A DNA stretch of 64,000 bases from Glaciihabitans arcticus (GCF_004310685.1 NZ_SISG01000001.1:2542001-2606000), one strand, 5' to 3'. Positions 8,029 to 17,097 are shown, numbered from the stretch's first letter. Program-made: numbers and translations. The notes: generated by a model from the sequence alone, not told the origin.

Positions 8029-9411
8029 TTACGCTCCGGGCGGGAGGTCCACGAATCTGGAGAAGTGACCATGGAAACCCACAGTGATCGTCTTGGTCGG
8101 ACCGTTGCGGTGCTTGGCCACGATCAGGTCTGCCTCACCGGCACGCACGTTGTCGGCCTCGTAGGCGCTCTCGCGGTGCAGGAGGATCACCATGTCGGCG
8201 TCCTGCTCGATCGATCCCGACTCGCGGAGGTCGGAGAGCGCGGGCTTCTTGTCGGCACGCTGCTCGGCACCACGGTTCAGTTGCGAGATCGCGATGACGG
8301 GAACGCTGAGCTCCTTGGCGAGCAGCTTCAGGGCACGCGAGAACTCGCTGACCTCCTGCTGGCGGGATTCGACCTTCTTGCCCGAGGTCATCAGCTGCAG
8401 GTAGTCGATGATGACCATCTTGAGCCCGACCTTCTGCTTGAGACGGCGGCACTTGGCGCGGATCTCGACGAGGGTCATGTTGGGGCTGTCATCGATGTAG
8501 AGCGGGGCGTCGTTGATGCGGCCGCGGGTCTGGGCGATGGTCGTCCAGTCCTGAGCGTGCACGGTTCCCTTACGCATGCTCTGCAGGCCGACCGCGGCCT
8601 CGGCGGAGAGCAGACGCATCGCGATCTCACTGCGGCCCATTTCGAGGGAGAACAGGATCGTCGGCATGTCGTGGTGGATGGCCGCCGAGCGCGCGATGTC
8701 GAGGCCGAGCGTCGACTTACCAATGGCGGGGCGTGCCGCGAGGATGATGAGCTGGCCCGGGTGAAGGCCGTTGGTCAGGTCGTCGAGCTCGGCGAAGCCG
8801 GTCGGTACACCGATCATCGATCCGTCGCGACCCTGCGCGGCCTCGATCTCGTCGATGGCGGACGTCACGGCGTCGGTCAGCGGAACGAAGTCCTCGCTCT
8901 CGACACCACCGGTGACTGCGTACACCTCGGCCTGGGCGTTATTGACGAGATCAACGACCTCACCCTCGCTCGCGTAACCCATCTGCACGATACGGGTGCC
9001 GGCCTCGACGAGGCGACGCAGCACGGCCTTCTCGGCGACGATGGACGAGTAGAAGCCCGCGTTGGCCGCGGTCGGCACAAGCCCGGTGAGCGTGTGCAGG
9101 TAGTCGGCGCCGCCCGCGCGAGCGATCAGGCCGCTTTTGGTCAGCTCATCGGAGACGGCGATGACGTCGGTCGGTTCGCCCCGCGAGTAGAGGGTGAGGA
9201 TCGCGTCGAAGATGAGTTCGTGCTTCGGGATGTAGAAGTCGATGCCACGGATGACCTCAACGACATCCGCTACCGCATCTTTGCTCAGCAGCATGCCCCC
9301 GATCGCGCTCTGCTCGGCCAGGAGGTCGTGCGGGGGAACCCGATCGCCGCGGTTGTCGCCGCCACCCTGCTGGCGCTGTTCGCCTGCGAGTCCGAGATGC
9401 GCGATAGACAC
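8029..9411 (-). CDS. dnaB: Replicative DNA helicase DnaB
   Basis: DnaB (460 residues) is the hexameric 5'-3' helicase that unwinds DNA ahead of the replisome. An N-terminal helical domain starts around VPPHDLLAEQSAIGGMLL, followed by a RecA-like domain with Walker A ARPAIGKST, Walker B MVIIDYLQLM and the SIEQDADMVILLHRE arginine-finger region. No intein interrupts it. The start is GTG at 9411 with GGAAGG about 6 bases upstream; the frame stays open for 133 more codons upstream but without a good ribosome site or helicase-like sequence. The DciA-type partner gene is at 31356. DnaA-box-like sites lie in the upstream gap. Confidence 0.95.
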   Translation of the reverse strand: MSIAHLGLAGEQRQQGGGDNRGDRVPPHDLLAEQSAIGGMLLSKDAVADVVEVIRGIDFYIPKHELIFDAILTLYSRGEPTDVIAVSDELTKSGLIARAGGADYLHTLTGLVPTAANAGFYSSIVAEKAVLRRLVEAGTRIVQMGYASEGEVVDLVNNAQAEVYAVTGGVESEDFVPLTDAVTSAIDEIEAAQGRDGSMIGVPTGFAELDDLTNGLHPGQLIILAARPAIGKSTLGLDIARSAAIHHDMPTILFSLEMGRSEIAMRLLSAEAAVGLQSMRKGTVHAQDWTTIAQTRGRINDAPLYIDDSPNMTLVEIRAKCRRLKQKVGLKMVIIDYLQLMTSGKKVESRQQEVSEFSRALKLLAKELSVPVIAISQLNRGAEQRADKKPALSDLRESGSIEQDADMVILLHRESAYEADNVRAGEADLIVAKHRNGPTKTITVGFHGHFSRFVDLPPGA

Positions 9412-9917
9412 GGGGGTTCCTTCCGAAACAGTTTTGTCGAACGCCGTCGGGCCGGGGGCCGTGGTGCGATCGGACGTATGAGCTGGGTAGGGCTTGCGGT
9501 GCTCGGTTCGGGTGGAACCCGACCCGTGTGCCACGGTTTTACTATGTCTAGGTCCAGCCTCCGACACCCGGTTCGGGTAGTCGTCGATTGGCGCTGGTGT
9601 GGCGGCGATCGGGCCGGATATCGACTGTGATCCGAGCGGCTGCCCTACGCTAAGGCCCGCCGAAACCGGCAACAAGTACCCCTGTGTATAACGTTGGGGA
9701 CAACTCGGGCGAAACGCCGGAACTCGTGTGAACAAGCTGTGGAACCAGCTGTGGATAACTCGAGAATTTCGAGCGGGTACATCCTTTTGACCTGCTTTTT
9801 TGTTTTTCACACGGTGTGTGTAGAAACATGTTTGAACTGCACGTTGAGGGTTGTGTACCGAGTTTCAATACCTGTGCACAGAACTGCGGAATTCAGCTTG
9901 ACACGGGGGTTAAAAGA
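9412..9917. other. Non-coding gap between dnaB and rplI
   Basis: About 500 bases carry no convincing gene. The dnaB-proximal part (9412-9680) probably holds the dnaB promoter and leader. The part from 9680 to 9905 is unusually AT-rich for this genome, with short T-runs near 9783-9806, one perfect DnaA box (9750-9758) and a one-mismatch box (9683-9691). A TTGACA hexamer at 9898-9903 on the plus strand has no clear partner -10. No RNA gene was recognised. Confidence 0.6.
9750..9758 (-). promoter_or_regulatory. DnaA box upstream of dnaB
   Basis: The 9-mer reads TTATCCACA on the minus strand, an exact match to the consensus DnaA box. A second site, TTATACACA at 9683-9691 on the same strand, has one mismatch. 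Both lie in the dnaB upstream region, about 16 kb from the origin, so they may let DnaA regulate dnaB or titrate DnaA. Binding is inferred from sequence only. Confidence 0.55.
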
Positions 9918-9951
9918 GCGATAGCGGTGGGCTCTCGCCCACCGCTATCGC
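9918..9951 (-). terminator. Rho-independent terminator of the rpsF-ssb-rpsR-rplI operon
   Basis: There is a perfect 15-bp inverted repeat (9918-9932 with 9937-9951) closing a 4-base loop. On the minus strand the hairpin is followed by TCTTTTAA. It starts 24 bases beyond the rplI stop, which is the expected place for the operon's terminator. Confidence 0.9.
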
Positions 9952-9975
9952 AGAGTGTTTGCTAGTTGCAGCGTG

Positions 9976-10428
9976 CTACTTGGCAGCGACCACCGAGAGG
10001 GTGATCGTCGCGACGATGTCGTCGCGAAGACGAACCGTTGCCTCGTGCGTGCCGGTCGCCTTGATGGCGCCCGTGATCTCAATCTTGCGCTTGTCGATCG
10101 TGCCGAGACCAGCAGCGGCAACCGCGTCAGCGATGTCCGAGGTCTTGACCGAACCGAAGAGGCGTCCGCCCTCGCCGGCCTTGACGGTCAGCTTGACCGA
10201 TGCAGCCTGGAGCTTGGCCTTGAGGTCCTGTGCCTCTTCGAGCGTGGCGTGCTCGCGCGCTGCGCGGGCTGCCTTGATGGACTCGATCTGCTTTTCGCCA
10301 CCGCGCGTCCACGCCACGGCGAAGCCCTGGGGGATGAGGTAGTTGCGAGCGAAACCGTTCTTGACGTCGACGACGTCTCCGGGGGCACCGAGGCCGGTGA
10401 CCTCGTGCGTGAGGATGAGCTTAGACAT
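9976..10428 (-). CDS. rplI: 50S ribosomal protein bL9
   Basis: bL9 (150 residues) binds 23S rRNA at the base of the L1 stalk and helps hold reading frame. The N-terminal domain shows the family signature [19 protein letters not shown], followed by the long connecting helix (about residues 40-75) and the C-terminal domain. Full length for the family. It is the last gene of the rpsF operon, 11 bases after rpsR and ahead of a strong hairpin terminator. Confidence 0.97.
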   Translation of the reverse strand: MSKLILTHEVTGLGAPGDVVDVKNGFARNYLIPQGFAVAWTRGGEKQIESIKAARAAREHATLEEAQDLKAKLQAASVKLTVKAGEGGRLFGSVKTSDIADAVAAAGLGTIDKRKIEITGAIKATGTHEATVRLRDDIVATITLSVVAAK

Positions 10429-10439
10429 ATCGGGGCTCC

Positions 10440-10703
10440 TTAACGGCCTGAGCCGGCGTAGGGGAGGAGTGCCATCTCGCGTGCGTTCTTGACGGCACGG
10501 GCGATGAGGCGCTGCTCCTGAACGGAGACACCGGTGATACGACGGGCGCGGATCTTTCCACGCTCCGAGATGAACTTACGAAGGGTTGCAACATCCTTGT
10601 AGTCGATGACGCCTACGCGGATCGACTTGGCGGGGGCGGCGTTCTTGCCGTCCTTGCCCTTGCGGATGGGCTTACGGCGATCGCCGCTGCTCTTTCCAGC
10701 CAT
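10440..10703 (-). CDS. rpsR: 30S ribosomal protein bS18 (cysteine-free form)
   Basis: bS18 (87 residues) pairs with bS6 on the 30S platform. The conserved core [19 protein letters not shown] followed by [14 protein letters not shown] is intact. The N-terminal region contains no cysteine at all, whereas many actinobacteria carry a zinc-binding form with a CxxC there; this is therefore the zinc-independent type. It lies between ssb and rplI in the standard order. Confidence 0.96.
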   Translation of the reverse strand: MAGKSSGDRRKPIRKGKDGKNAAPAKSIRVGVIDYKDVATLRKFISERGKIRARRITGVSVQEQRLIARAVKNAREMALLPYAGSGR

Positions 10704-10759
10704 GGGTTTCTTCTTTCAGAGATTGTTCAAGCGACCGGAGCCGCCTGTGAAGTGAGGGT

Positions 10760-11287
10760 TTAGAAGGGAGTTTCGTCCGAGTAGTTGCCGGGCGTGTTCC
10801 AGACGTCGCCGTCGGCAGCTGCGGGTGCGCTGGGCGCCCACGGCTCGTCGGCTACCTGACCCTGGGGAGCGCCCTGCGATCCGCCACGATTTCCGCCACC
10901 GTTGCCGCCACCCTCGCGAGAGGATGCGGCGCGGGTTACCTGGGCGGTCGCGTAGCGCAGCGACGGGCCGATCTCATCGACCTCGAGCTCGATGCTCGTA
11001 CGCTTCTCGCCCTCTTTGGTCTCGTAAGAACGCTGCTTGAGCCGACCGGTAGCGATGACGCGTGAGCCCTTGGTGAGGGATCCCGCGACGTGCTCGGCGA
11101 ACTCGCGCCACACGCTTGCGCGAATGAACAGCGATTCGCCGTCTTTCCAGTCGTTGCTCGCACGGTCGAAGTTGCGAGGGGTCGATGCGATCGTGAAGTT
11201 CGCAACCGCCAGCCCGTTCTGCGTGTAACGCAGCTCGGGGTCACTGGTGAGGTTTCCCACCACGGTGATAACGGTTTCGCCGGCCAT
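10760..11287 (-). CDS. ssb: Single-stranded DNA-binding protein
   Basis: SSB (175 residues) coats single-stranded DNA during replication and repair and recruits partners with its C-terminal tip. The OB-fold occupies about residues 1-115, opening with [21 protein letters not shown] Gly/Asn/Gln-rich linker follows, and the protein ends in the acidic tip DETPF, a variant of the usual DDIPF or DDEPPF. It starts 3 bases after rpsF and is part of the r-protein operon. This is the essential form rather than a competence paralogue, judged by context. Confidence 0.96.
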   Translation of the reverse strand: MAGETVITVVGNLTSDPELRYTQNGLAVANFTIASTPRNFDRASNDWKDGESLFIRASVWREFAEHVAGSLTKGSRVIATGRLKQRSYETKEGEKRTSIELEVDEIGPSLRYATAQVTRAASSREGGGNGGGNRGGSQGAPQGQVADEPWAPSAPAAADGDVWNTPGNYSDETPF

Positions 11288-11290
11288 GAT

Positions 11291-11785
11291 CTACTCTGCA
11301 GCCGTCTCGTCGGCGGCCGGAGCGGCAGCCTCTTCAGCGGGAGCTTCGACCTTGGCAGCAGCAGCCGGCTTCGCGTCGGTCGCGGGCTTCTCAGCTGCGG
11401 CCTTCTCGGCGACGGGTGCGGCCTTCGGAGTCGCGGCGGCCTTGCGGGCTGCCTTCTCGTCCGCGGCGACCTTGGCGGCTGCGACCTGGGCGATGCCCTC
11501 TTCGGCGCGCAGCACCTTGGTGCGCATAACGGCTTCACTCAGACCGAGCTGGCGGTCGAGTTCGTTCGTTGCTGCGGAAGTTGCCGTGAAGTTGACGACG
11601 GCGTAGATGCCTTCGGTCTTCTTGTTGATCTCGTAAGCGAGTCGACGGCGGCCCCAAATGTCTACGCTGTCGATGGATCCACCATCGTTGCGGATGACGT
11701 TGAGGAACTTGTCGAGGCTTGGAGCCACGGTTCGCTCATCGATCTCTGGATCGAGGATGACCATGAGTTCATACTGGTGCGTCAC
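11291..11785 (-). CDS. rpsF: 30S ribosomal protein bS6 with a long Ala/Lys/Glu-rich C-terminal extension
   Basis: bS6 occupies roughly residues 1-98, beginning [15 protein letters not shown] and with the [16 protein letters not shown] segment typical of the family. It binds bS18 and 16S rRNA. The protein continues to 164 residues with a low-complexity tail of alanine, lysine, glutamate and proline, which is unlike the usual 95-100 residue form. The start is GTG at 11785, 3 bases after GGAGGTGGG. It is the first gene of the rpsF-ssb-rpsR-rplI operon. Confidence 0.95.
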   Translation of the reverse strand: MTHQYELMVILDPEIDERTVAPSLDKFLNVIRNDGGSIDSVDIWGRRRLAYEINKKTEGIYAVVNFTATSAATNELDRQLGLSEAVMRTKVLRAEEGIAQVAAAKVAADEKAARKAAATPKAAPVAEKAAAEKPATDAKPAAAAKVEAPAEEAAAPAADETAAE

Positions 11786-11882
11786 TAACCCACCTCCTTC
11801 GGACTAGAACGGCCACAGACGATCTGTGACAGGAGGGTGTTGACGTGTGCCCGCGATCCAGAAGGATCGGGGCAACCTGCCT

Positions 11883-11912
11883 AGTGTAGTCGTTCCGCCC
11901 CACGAACCTCAA
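11883..11912 (-). promoter_or_regulatory. Probable promoter of the rpsF operon
   Basis: On the minus strand TTGAGG (11912-11907) and TACACT (11888-11883) are separated by 18 bases, a fair match to a housekeeping -35/-10 pair. It lies about 100 bases upstream of rpsF, leaving a leader long enough for the known bS6:bS18 autoregulatory structure, which I did not resolve. Confidence 0.5.
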
Positions 11913-12039
11913 CCGTGCAGGTTGCTCCCACATGCAGGACCGATTTCCGCGAGTTGCCGGAAACGCGCGGGTGCTGCGGGGGGGGTGAGCCGTGTCATCC
12001 TGCATTCGGGAAAGAAGTACTGGGGAGTAGCCTTCGGTC

Positions 12040-12237
12040 ATGCTGTTCGATCACTGCTGCATCACCAGTGCGGGTGTCACAGCGGTCCTGATGGGCATCG
12101 CGTGGGCCGTGATCTGGATCATCGGCATCTTCTTCGTCGGCTTTATGTTCTCCTGGGCTAGCAAGGTCTTTCTGCAGTGGGCCGACGCGCGGGTCAGCGC
12201 GGGCGTTCGCCGAGTGCGCTCACGCCGGATTCGCTGA
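12040..12237 (+). CDS. Possible small single-helix membrane protein
   Basis: This frame gives up to 65 residues with one strong hydrophobic stretch (about 13-41) and an Arg-rich C-terminus. An internal ATG before GIAWAVIWII would give a 48-residue form. It sits in the gap between rpsF and the convergent CCA-enzyme gene and its end overlaps the latter by 18 bases. No clear ribosome binding site was found, so it could be a chance frame; the membrane-protein look is the only positive evidence. Confidence 0.35.
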   Translation: MLFDHCCITSAGVTAVLMGIAWAVIWIIGIFFVGFMFSWASKVFLQWADARVSAGVRRVRSRRIR

Positions 12238-13659
12238 GCGACCGCTCCACCATTCCAGCAGGCGTTCGGTCGCGAGCTCCTCGCCGAGCGGTCCCTCGTC
12301 GAGCCGCAGGTCGAGCAGGAACCGGTACGCCTCACCGACCTCGCGGCCGGGCCTGATGCCGAGCACGGCCTGGATCCGGTCGCCGTCGAGGTCGGGTCGC
12401 ACGGCGGCGATGCCCTCGGCTTCGGCAATCGCAGCGATACGCTCCTCGAGATTGTCGTAGGCGAAGGCGAGCTGGTCGGCCTTGCGCACGTTGCGGGTGG
12501 TGACGTCGGCGCGCGTCAGGATGTGCAGGCGCGGGAGGAGCGGGCCGGCATCCCGCACATATCGACGAACTGCGGAGTCGGTCCAGGCGCCCTCGGAATA
12601 GCCGAAGAAGCGCAGATGCAGCTCGATGAGCCGTGCGACCGAGGTGATGGTCTCCTTGTCGAAGCGCAGCGCCCTGAGCCGGCGCGCCGCTTGCTTCGCC
12701 CCGACTACGTCGTGGTGGTGGAAGGTGACGACGCCGCCCGCCTCGATGCGCCGGGTCGCGGGCTTGCCCACGTCGTGCATGAGCGCGGCGAGCCGCAGGA
12801 TCAGGTCGGGCGCCTCCCCCGGGTGCCGCGACTTCTCGAGGTCGATGGCCTGGGTCAGCACGGTGAGGCTGTGCTCGTAGACGTCCTTGTGGTGGGCGTG
12901 CTCGTCGATCTCGAGTTTGAGTGCGGGAATCTCGGGCAGCACCAGCTCTGCGAGACCGCTTTCCACCAGAATCCGGATGCCCGGCACGGGGTCATCCGTC
13001 TTCAGCAGCTTCGACAGCTCATCGGCGATGCGCTCCACGCTGACGATGGAGATGCGGTCGGCGAGAGCGGACATCGCGGCGCGGGTCGGGGCGGCGATCT
13101 CGAATCCGAGCTGGCTGGTGAAGCGCGCAGCCCGCAGCATGCGGAGCGGGTCGTCGCCGAAGGAGTCCTCGGGAGCGCCCGGGGTGGTCAGCTTTCGGGC
13201 GATGAGATCGTCGAGCCCGCCGCTCGGGTCGACGAGCACCTGCTCGGGCAGCCGCAGCGCCATCGAGTTCACCGTGAAGTCGCGGCGCACCAGGTCGGCC
13301 TCGAGCGAGTCGCCGAACTCTACGACCGGCTTTCGGGTCTCCCCGTCGTACGCGTCGGTGCGGTAGGTGGTGATCTCGACGGTATCGCCGGAAAAGCGCG
13401 CTCCGATGGTGCCGAACGCCCGGCCGATGTCCCAGTGCGCGTCGGCGATGGGCGCGACGATCGCGAGGATCTCGTCGGGTGTGGCGTCGGTGGTGAAGTC
13501 GAGGTCACTGAGCGGGCGTCCGATGAACGCATCCCGAACCGGCCCGCCGACGAGCGCCAGTTCGTGGCCTGCTGCCGCGAATGCGGTCGACAGGCGACTG
13601 ATGTGCGGGGTGGCGGCGAGTTCGGCCAGCCTCTGAACTGCCGAAGCGACGCTCTCCAT
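12220..13659 (-). CDS. CCA tRNA nucleotidyltransferase (HD-domain type)
   Basis: This encodes 479 residues of a class II CCA-adding enzyme or poly(A)-polymerase family member, which builds or repairs the tRNA 3' CCA. The nucleotidyltransferase motif GGPVRD (38-43) with DLDF (52-55) is intact, followed by the RRDFTVNSMAL motif. A C-terminal HD-type domain is present (HHKDVYEHSL and LAALMHDVGK). The three tRNA genes in this window do not encode CCA, consistent with need for this enzyme. The ATG at 13659 is chosen because the longer upstream frame would overlap the divergent DUF6049 gene. Confidence 0.93.
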   Translation of the reverse strand: MESVASAVQRLAELAATPHISRLSTAFAAAGHELALVGGPVRDAFIGRPLSDLDFTTDATPDEILAIVAPIADAHWDIGRAFGTIGARFSGDTVEITTYRTDAYDGETRKPVVEFGDSLEADLVRRDFTVNSMALRLPEQVLVDPSGGLDDLIARKLTTPGAPEDSFGDDPLRMLRAARFTSQLGFEIAAPTRAAMSALADRISIVSVERIADELSKLLKTDDPVPGIRILVESGLAELVLPEIPALKLEIDEHAHHKDVYEHSLTVLTQAIDLEKSRHPGEAPDLILRLAALMHDVGKPATRRIEAGGVVTFHHHDVVGAKQAARRLRALRFDKETITSVARLIELHLRFFGYSEGAWTDSAVRRYVRDAGPLLPRLHILTRADVTTRNVRKADQLAFAYDNLEERIAAIAEAEGIAAVRPDLDGDRIQAVLGIRPGREVGEAYRFLLDLRLDEGPLGEELATERLLEWWSGRSANPA

Positions 13660-13708
13660 AGCCAAGAGAATAGACTCTTCCCATGGTGGCCGAGCGAACT
13701 TCAGGGGC

Positions 13709-15391
13709 ATGCCCGTGTCCGTGAAGCCCGCGATCCGCGCCTTTGCCGCGGCAATCGGCGTCGTCGCGCTTGTCGCGAGCGCACCCGTCTCAGCGAACGC
13801 CGCCGCTCTCGCACCGGCCTCTGTCGTGCGCGTCGGGGTGGTTGTGCCGCTCAGTGTTCCGGGCGGTCTCGGCGGCATCATCGACCTGGACACCCTCGCC
13901 GCCTATACCGCGCCCGGCGGCCTGTTGACCCGGGAGCTCGAGGCCATCATCGACACCCCGGTGACGATCGGCATCGATCCGATGATCATTGCGTCGATTC
14001 GCCTGCTCGGCTCCTCCGCCCCCGAGAGCGCCACCCAGTGGCTCGATCGTCTCGCCGCGGCCAGCAATGACACGTTCGCCCTGAGCTACGCGGATTCCGA
14101 CCTCACTCTCGGCCTGCAGGCCGGCAGCGGTGCGGTGCTCGAGCCCACCTCCTTCGACTTCGCGATCGACTCCGGCCTGTTCGCAGCGGTCGACCCGGAG
14201 GCCACGCCCGATCCGAACGCGACGGCCGACCCGGGCACGGCGCCCCCGCTGCCCACGAGCGAGACCCTGCTCGACTGGGACTACACCCTCGGCGACGTGG
14301 CCTGGCCGCAGCCGGCGACGGTCACCGCAGACGACCTCGCGACGATCACGGCGAGCGGCTACACCTCGACGGTGCTGAGCTCCGGCAACGTGACAGCGGT
14401 CGCCGCGGGCCGCGCCCACCTGAGCGTCGGCGGCGAGTCCGTTCTCGTCACGGATGACGCCCTCTCCGCCCAGCTCAGCGCGACGATCACGGCGACCTCG
14501 ACCGAAGCCTGGCAGCAGCAGACCATCGCACTCTCGACCGCTCTCGGCGCGATCCCCGCGCCCCGCGACGGCGACGTGGCATCCGTCGTACTCGGCCTCG
14601 ACCGGGGCAGTTTTGCCCCGGGCTCCCGCCTGCGCGCGACACTTCTGTCGCTCAGTGTGCCGCAGAATCTCGAGCTGGTCGGCCTCTCTGACGTGCTGCG
14701 GGATGACGCTGCCAGCACCACGCTCACCGATGCACCGCAGACCGACGTGCGGGTGTCCCTCGCGAAGTCGATGCTCACGGCGGAGGGTCTCGACGCGTCG
14801 TTCGCGACGGTCGCCGAGGATCCCGCGCTGATCACGGGGGAGCGCAGGATCCGCCTGCTCAGCGCGCTCGCGCCGCAGTGGAACCGTGACCCGGGTACCT
14901 GGGGCTCCGAGGTCGACGGCTACCTCGCCGACTCCGCGTCGCTGCGAGCCTCGGTGCGCGTCGCAGCCTCGAGCGACCTCGTGTTCCCCGAGCGCGGGTT
15001 CGTGCCGGTCAACATCATCAATAACCTCGAGCAGCCGGTGACCGTGATCATTACGGTCAAACCGCTCACCCCGCTGCTCAACGTCGAGGATGCCAACTTC
15101 GAGCTCACGATCGAGCCCGCCTCGCAGCGCCGCGCGCAGATCCCGGCCGTCGCCCGCTCCAACGGGCTCGTCGACCTCGCGGTGTCCGTGCGCAGCCTCG
15201 GCGACGTGCGCGTCGGCACCACCACCTACTTCAAGGCCAACGTGCAGGCGGGCTGGGAGACGCCGGTCGTGAGCATCATCGGCGTGCTGGTGTTCGGTGT
15301 TTTCGCGCTCGGCATCGTGCGGAACATCCGCCGTCGCCTTAAGGCACGTCGCGCACCGGTAGACACCGTCGCAGCCACGGAGGCCGAGTGA
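13709..15391 (+). CDS. DUF6049-type secreted, C-terminally anchored surface protein
   Basis: This encodes 560 residues. A signal peptide covers about residues 1-32 (ends near SANAAA), a long extracellular region follows, and a single transmembrane helix near 527-545 is followed by a basic cytoplasmic tail. It lies directly upstream of murJ and overlaps its start by 4 bases, as in many actinobacteria where a DUF6049 protein precedes the lipid II flippase. A role in wall assembly with MurJ is inferred from position only. No catalytic motif was recognised. Confidence 0.8.
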   Translation: MPVSVKPAIRAFAAAIGVVALVASAPVSANAAALAPASVVRVGVVVPLSVPGGLGGIIDLDTLAAYTAPGGLLTRELEAIIDTPVTIGIDPMIIASIRLLGSSAPESATQWLDRLAAASNDTFALSYADSDLTLGLQAGSGAVLEPTSFDFAIDSGLFAAVDPEATPDPNATADPGTAPPLPTSETLLDWDYTLGDVAWPQPATVTADDLATITASGYTSTVLSSGNVTAVAAGRAHLSVGGESVLVTDDALSAQLSATITATSTEAWQQQTIALSTALGAIPAPRDGDVASVVLGLDRGSFAPGSRLRATLLSLSVPQNLELVGLSDVLRDDAASTTLTDAPQTDVRVSLAKSMLTAEGLDASFATVAEDPALITGERRIRLLSALAPQWNRDPGTWGSEVDGYLADSASLRASVRVAASSDLVFPERGFVPVNIINNLEQPVTVIITVKPLTPLLNVEDANFELTIEPASQRRAQIPAVARSNGLVDLAVSVRSLGDVRVGTTTYFKANVQAGWETPVVSIIGVLVFGVFALGIVRNIRRRLKARRAPVDTVAATEAE

Positions 15392-17037
15392 GCGGGCAGA
15401 GCATCGGGCGGTCGAGTGCGATCCTCGCCTCGGGCACGCTGATATCGAGGATTCTCGGACTGGTCAGCGCCCTCGTTCTCGCCGCAGCCCTCGGCCAACT
15501 CGGGGTCGGTGACGCCTTCGCCCTGGCCAACCAGCTGCCCAACAACATCTACGCGATCATCGCGGGCGGCTTGCTGAGCGCGATCCTCGTGCCGCAGATT
15601 GTGCGCGCCGAGAAGCACCCCGACGGCGGCCAGCTCTACATCAACCGGCTGATCACGCTCGGCCTGGTCGTCTTCCTGCTCATCGCGGTGCTCGCCACTG
15701 TCGCGGCTCCCCTGCTCGTCGACTTCTACTCGCAGCAGGGCGGCGAGGGGTCACGCGGGCTCGACCCGGCCGACCGCGAGCTCGCCAACCTGTTCGCCTA
15801 CTGGTGCCTGCCGCAGATCTTTTTCTACGCGGTCTACAGCCTGCTCGGTGAGGTGCTGAACGCGCGCCGCGTGTTCGGGCCGTTCACCTGGGCGCCGGTT
15901 GTCAACAACGTCATCGCGATCGGCGGCCTCGTCGCCTTCATCGTCATGTTCGGCGCCGACCCCGCAAACGCGGAGGGCGAGGACTGGACGACGGGCATGA
16001 TCGCCCTCGTCGCCGGCAGCGCGACGCTCGGCGTTGTCGTGCAGGCCGCGTTCCTGATGCTGTTCTGGCGCCGATCCGGGCTCTCCTATCGTCCCGACTT
16101 CCGCTGGCGGGGTGTGGGTCTCGGCACCGCGGGCAAGGCGGCTGCCTGGACCTTCGCGATGATCACCGTCACCCAGCTCGCGGGTGTTGTGCAGAACCGC
16201 GTCGCCTCGCTCGCCTCGGGCGAGGGTGCCTCGATCAACACGCTGCGCTTCTCCTGGTTGATCTTTATGCTGCCGCACTCGATCGCCGCCGTATCGATCG
16301 CGACACCCTATTTCACCAGGATGAGCGGGTCCGCGCGTGACGGGGACTTCGCCGCCGTTCGTCGCGACCTGTCGTCGTCGTTGCGCGGCATCGGTGTCAT
16401 CCTCGTCTTCGCCGCCGTCGGGCTGGTCGTGCTCGCCTACCCGTTCAGCGCCCTGTTCTCGGTGAGCGGTGGAACCGTCGACTTCGCCACCGTCTCGCAG
16501 ATGGCGCCCGTGGTGATCTTCTACCTGCTCGGGCTCATCCCGTTCAGCGTGCTGTTCGTGCTGCAGCGCACCTTCTACGCGCTCGAAGACACCCGCACAC
16601 CGTTCTTCTTCACCGTGCTGCAGTCCTCACTGTTCGTGCTCGGGGCGCTTGTCGTCGCGACCTGGCCGACCTCGGTCATCGCGATCGGCATCGCCGCTGT
16701 GACATCCATTGCGGGAACCGTGCAGTTCCTCACCGCAGCGCTCATCCTGCGCCGCCGGCTCGGCGGCATTGACGCGAAGAGAGTTCTGCGCCAGTACGCG
16801 CTCTACCTGCTCGCGAGCCTGCCGGCCGCGGCGGTAGGCGTCGGCCTGCTATTCGTTATGGGTGGCACCGTTGCCGGCGGATTTGCCGTCTCAAGCTTGC
16901 TGAACGCGCTGCTCTCCATGGCCGCCATCGGTACGGCGATGGCCGGCGTGTACTTCGGTGTGCTCTGGCTGCTCCGGGTCGCCGAGCTGCGGGCCTTCGT
17001 CGGGCCGCTTCTGGCTCGGATCCGCCGCAGAAGCTAG
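15388..17037 (+). CDS. murJ: Lipid II flippase MurJ
   Basis: MurJ (549 residues, MOP exporter superfamily) flips lipid II across the membrane for peptidoglycan synthesis. About 14 hydrophobic segments are visible, beginning with GTLISRILGLVSALVLAAAL and including the family feature DAFALANQLPNNIYAIIAGG. The start is GTG at 15388, overlapping the DUF6049 stop. Unlike mycobacterial MviN it has no long C-terminal pseudokinase and extracellular domain; it ends soon after the last helix. Confidence 0.93.
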   Translation: MSGQSIGRSSAILASGTLISRILGLVSALVLAAALGQLGVGDAFALANQLPNNIYAIIAGGLLSAILVPQIVRAEKHPDGGQLYINRLITLGLVVFLLIAVLATVAAPLLVDFYSQQGGEGSRGLDPADRELANLFAYWCLPQIFFYAVYSLLGEVLNARRVFGPFTWAPVVNNVIAIGGLVAFIVMFGADPANAEGEDWTTGMIALVAGSATLGVVVQAAFLMLFWRRSGLSYRPDFRWRGVGLGTAGKAAAWTFAMITVTQLAGVVQNRVASLASGEGASINTLRFSWLIFMLPHSIAAVSIATPYFTRMSGSARDGDFAAVRRDLSSSLRGIGVILVFAAVGLVVLAYPFSALFSVSGGTVDFATVSQMAPVVIFYLLGLIPFSVLFVLQRTFYALEDTRTPFFFTVLQSSLFVLGALVVATWPTSVIAIGIAAVTSIAGTVQFLTAALILRRRLGGIDAKRVLRQYALYLLASLPAAAVGVGLLFVMGGTVAGGFAVSSLLNALLSMAAIGTAMAGVYFGVLWLLRVAELRAFVGPLLARIRRRS

Positions 17038-17071
17038 CGGCCGGGGCATCCCGCATCTCAGCCTGATAGCC

Positions 17072-17097
17072 GGAATATGCTGCCCCTAGGATGGGTT
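17072..17097 (+). promoter_or_regulatory. SigR/SigH-type thiol-stress promoter of trxBA
   Basis: GGAAT at 17072-17076 and GTT at 17095-17097 are separated by exactly 18 bases, matching the actinobacterial SigR/SigH consensus GGAAT-N18/19-GTT. It is 38 bases upstream of the trxB start. Thioredoxin systems are classic targets of this sigma factor. The sigR/rsrA genes are not in the window. Confidence 0.75.

Noticed and set aside
9412-9810. In-frame upstream extension of dnaB by 133 codons
   Set aside because: The extension lacks a ribosome site, contains no helicase-like sequence and overlaps DnaA boxes; a GTG with GGAAGG upstream is at 9411.
12523-14070. Long plus-strand frame covering the CCA-enzyme gene
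   Set aside because: It is a shadow frame, caused by high GC, of the CCA-enzyme and DUF6049 genes and has no recognisable domain.
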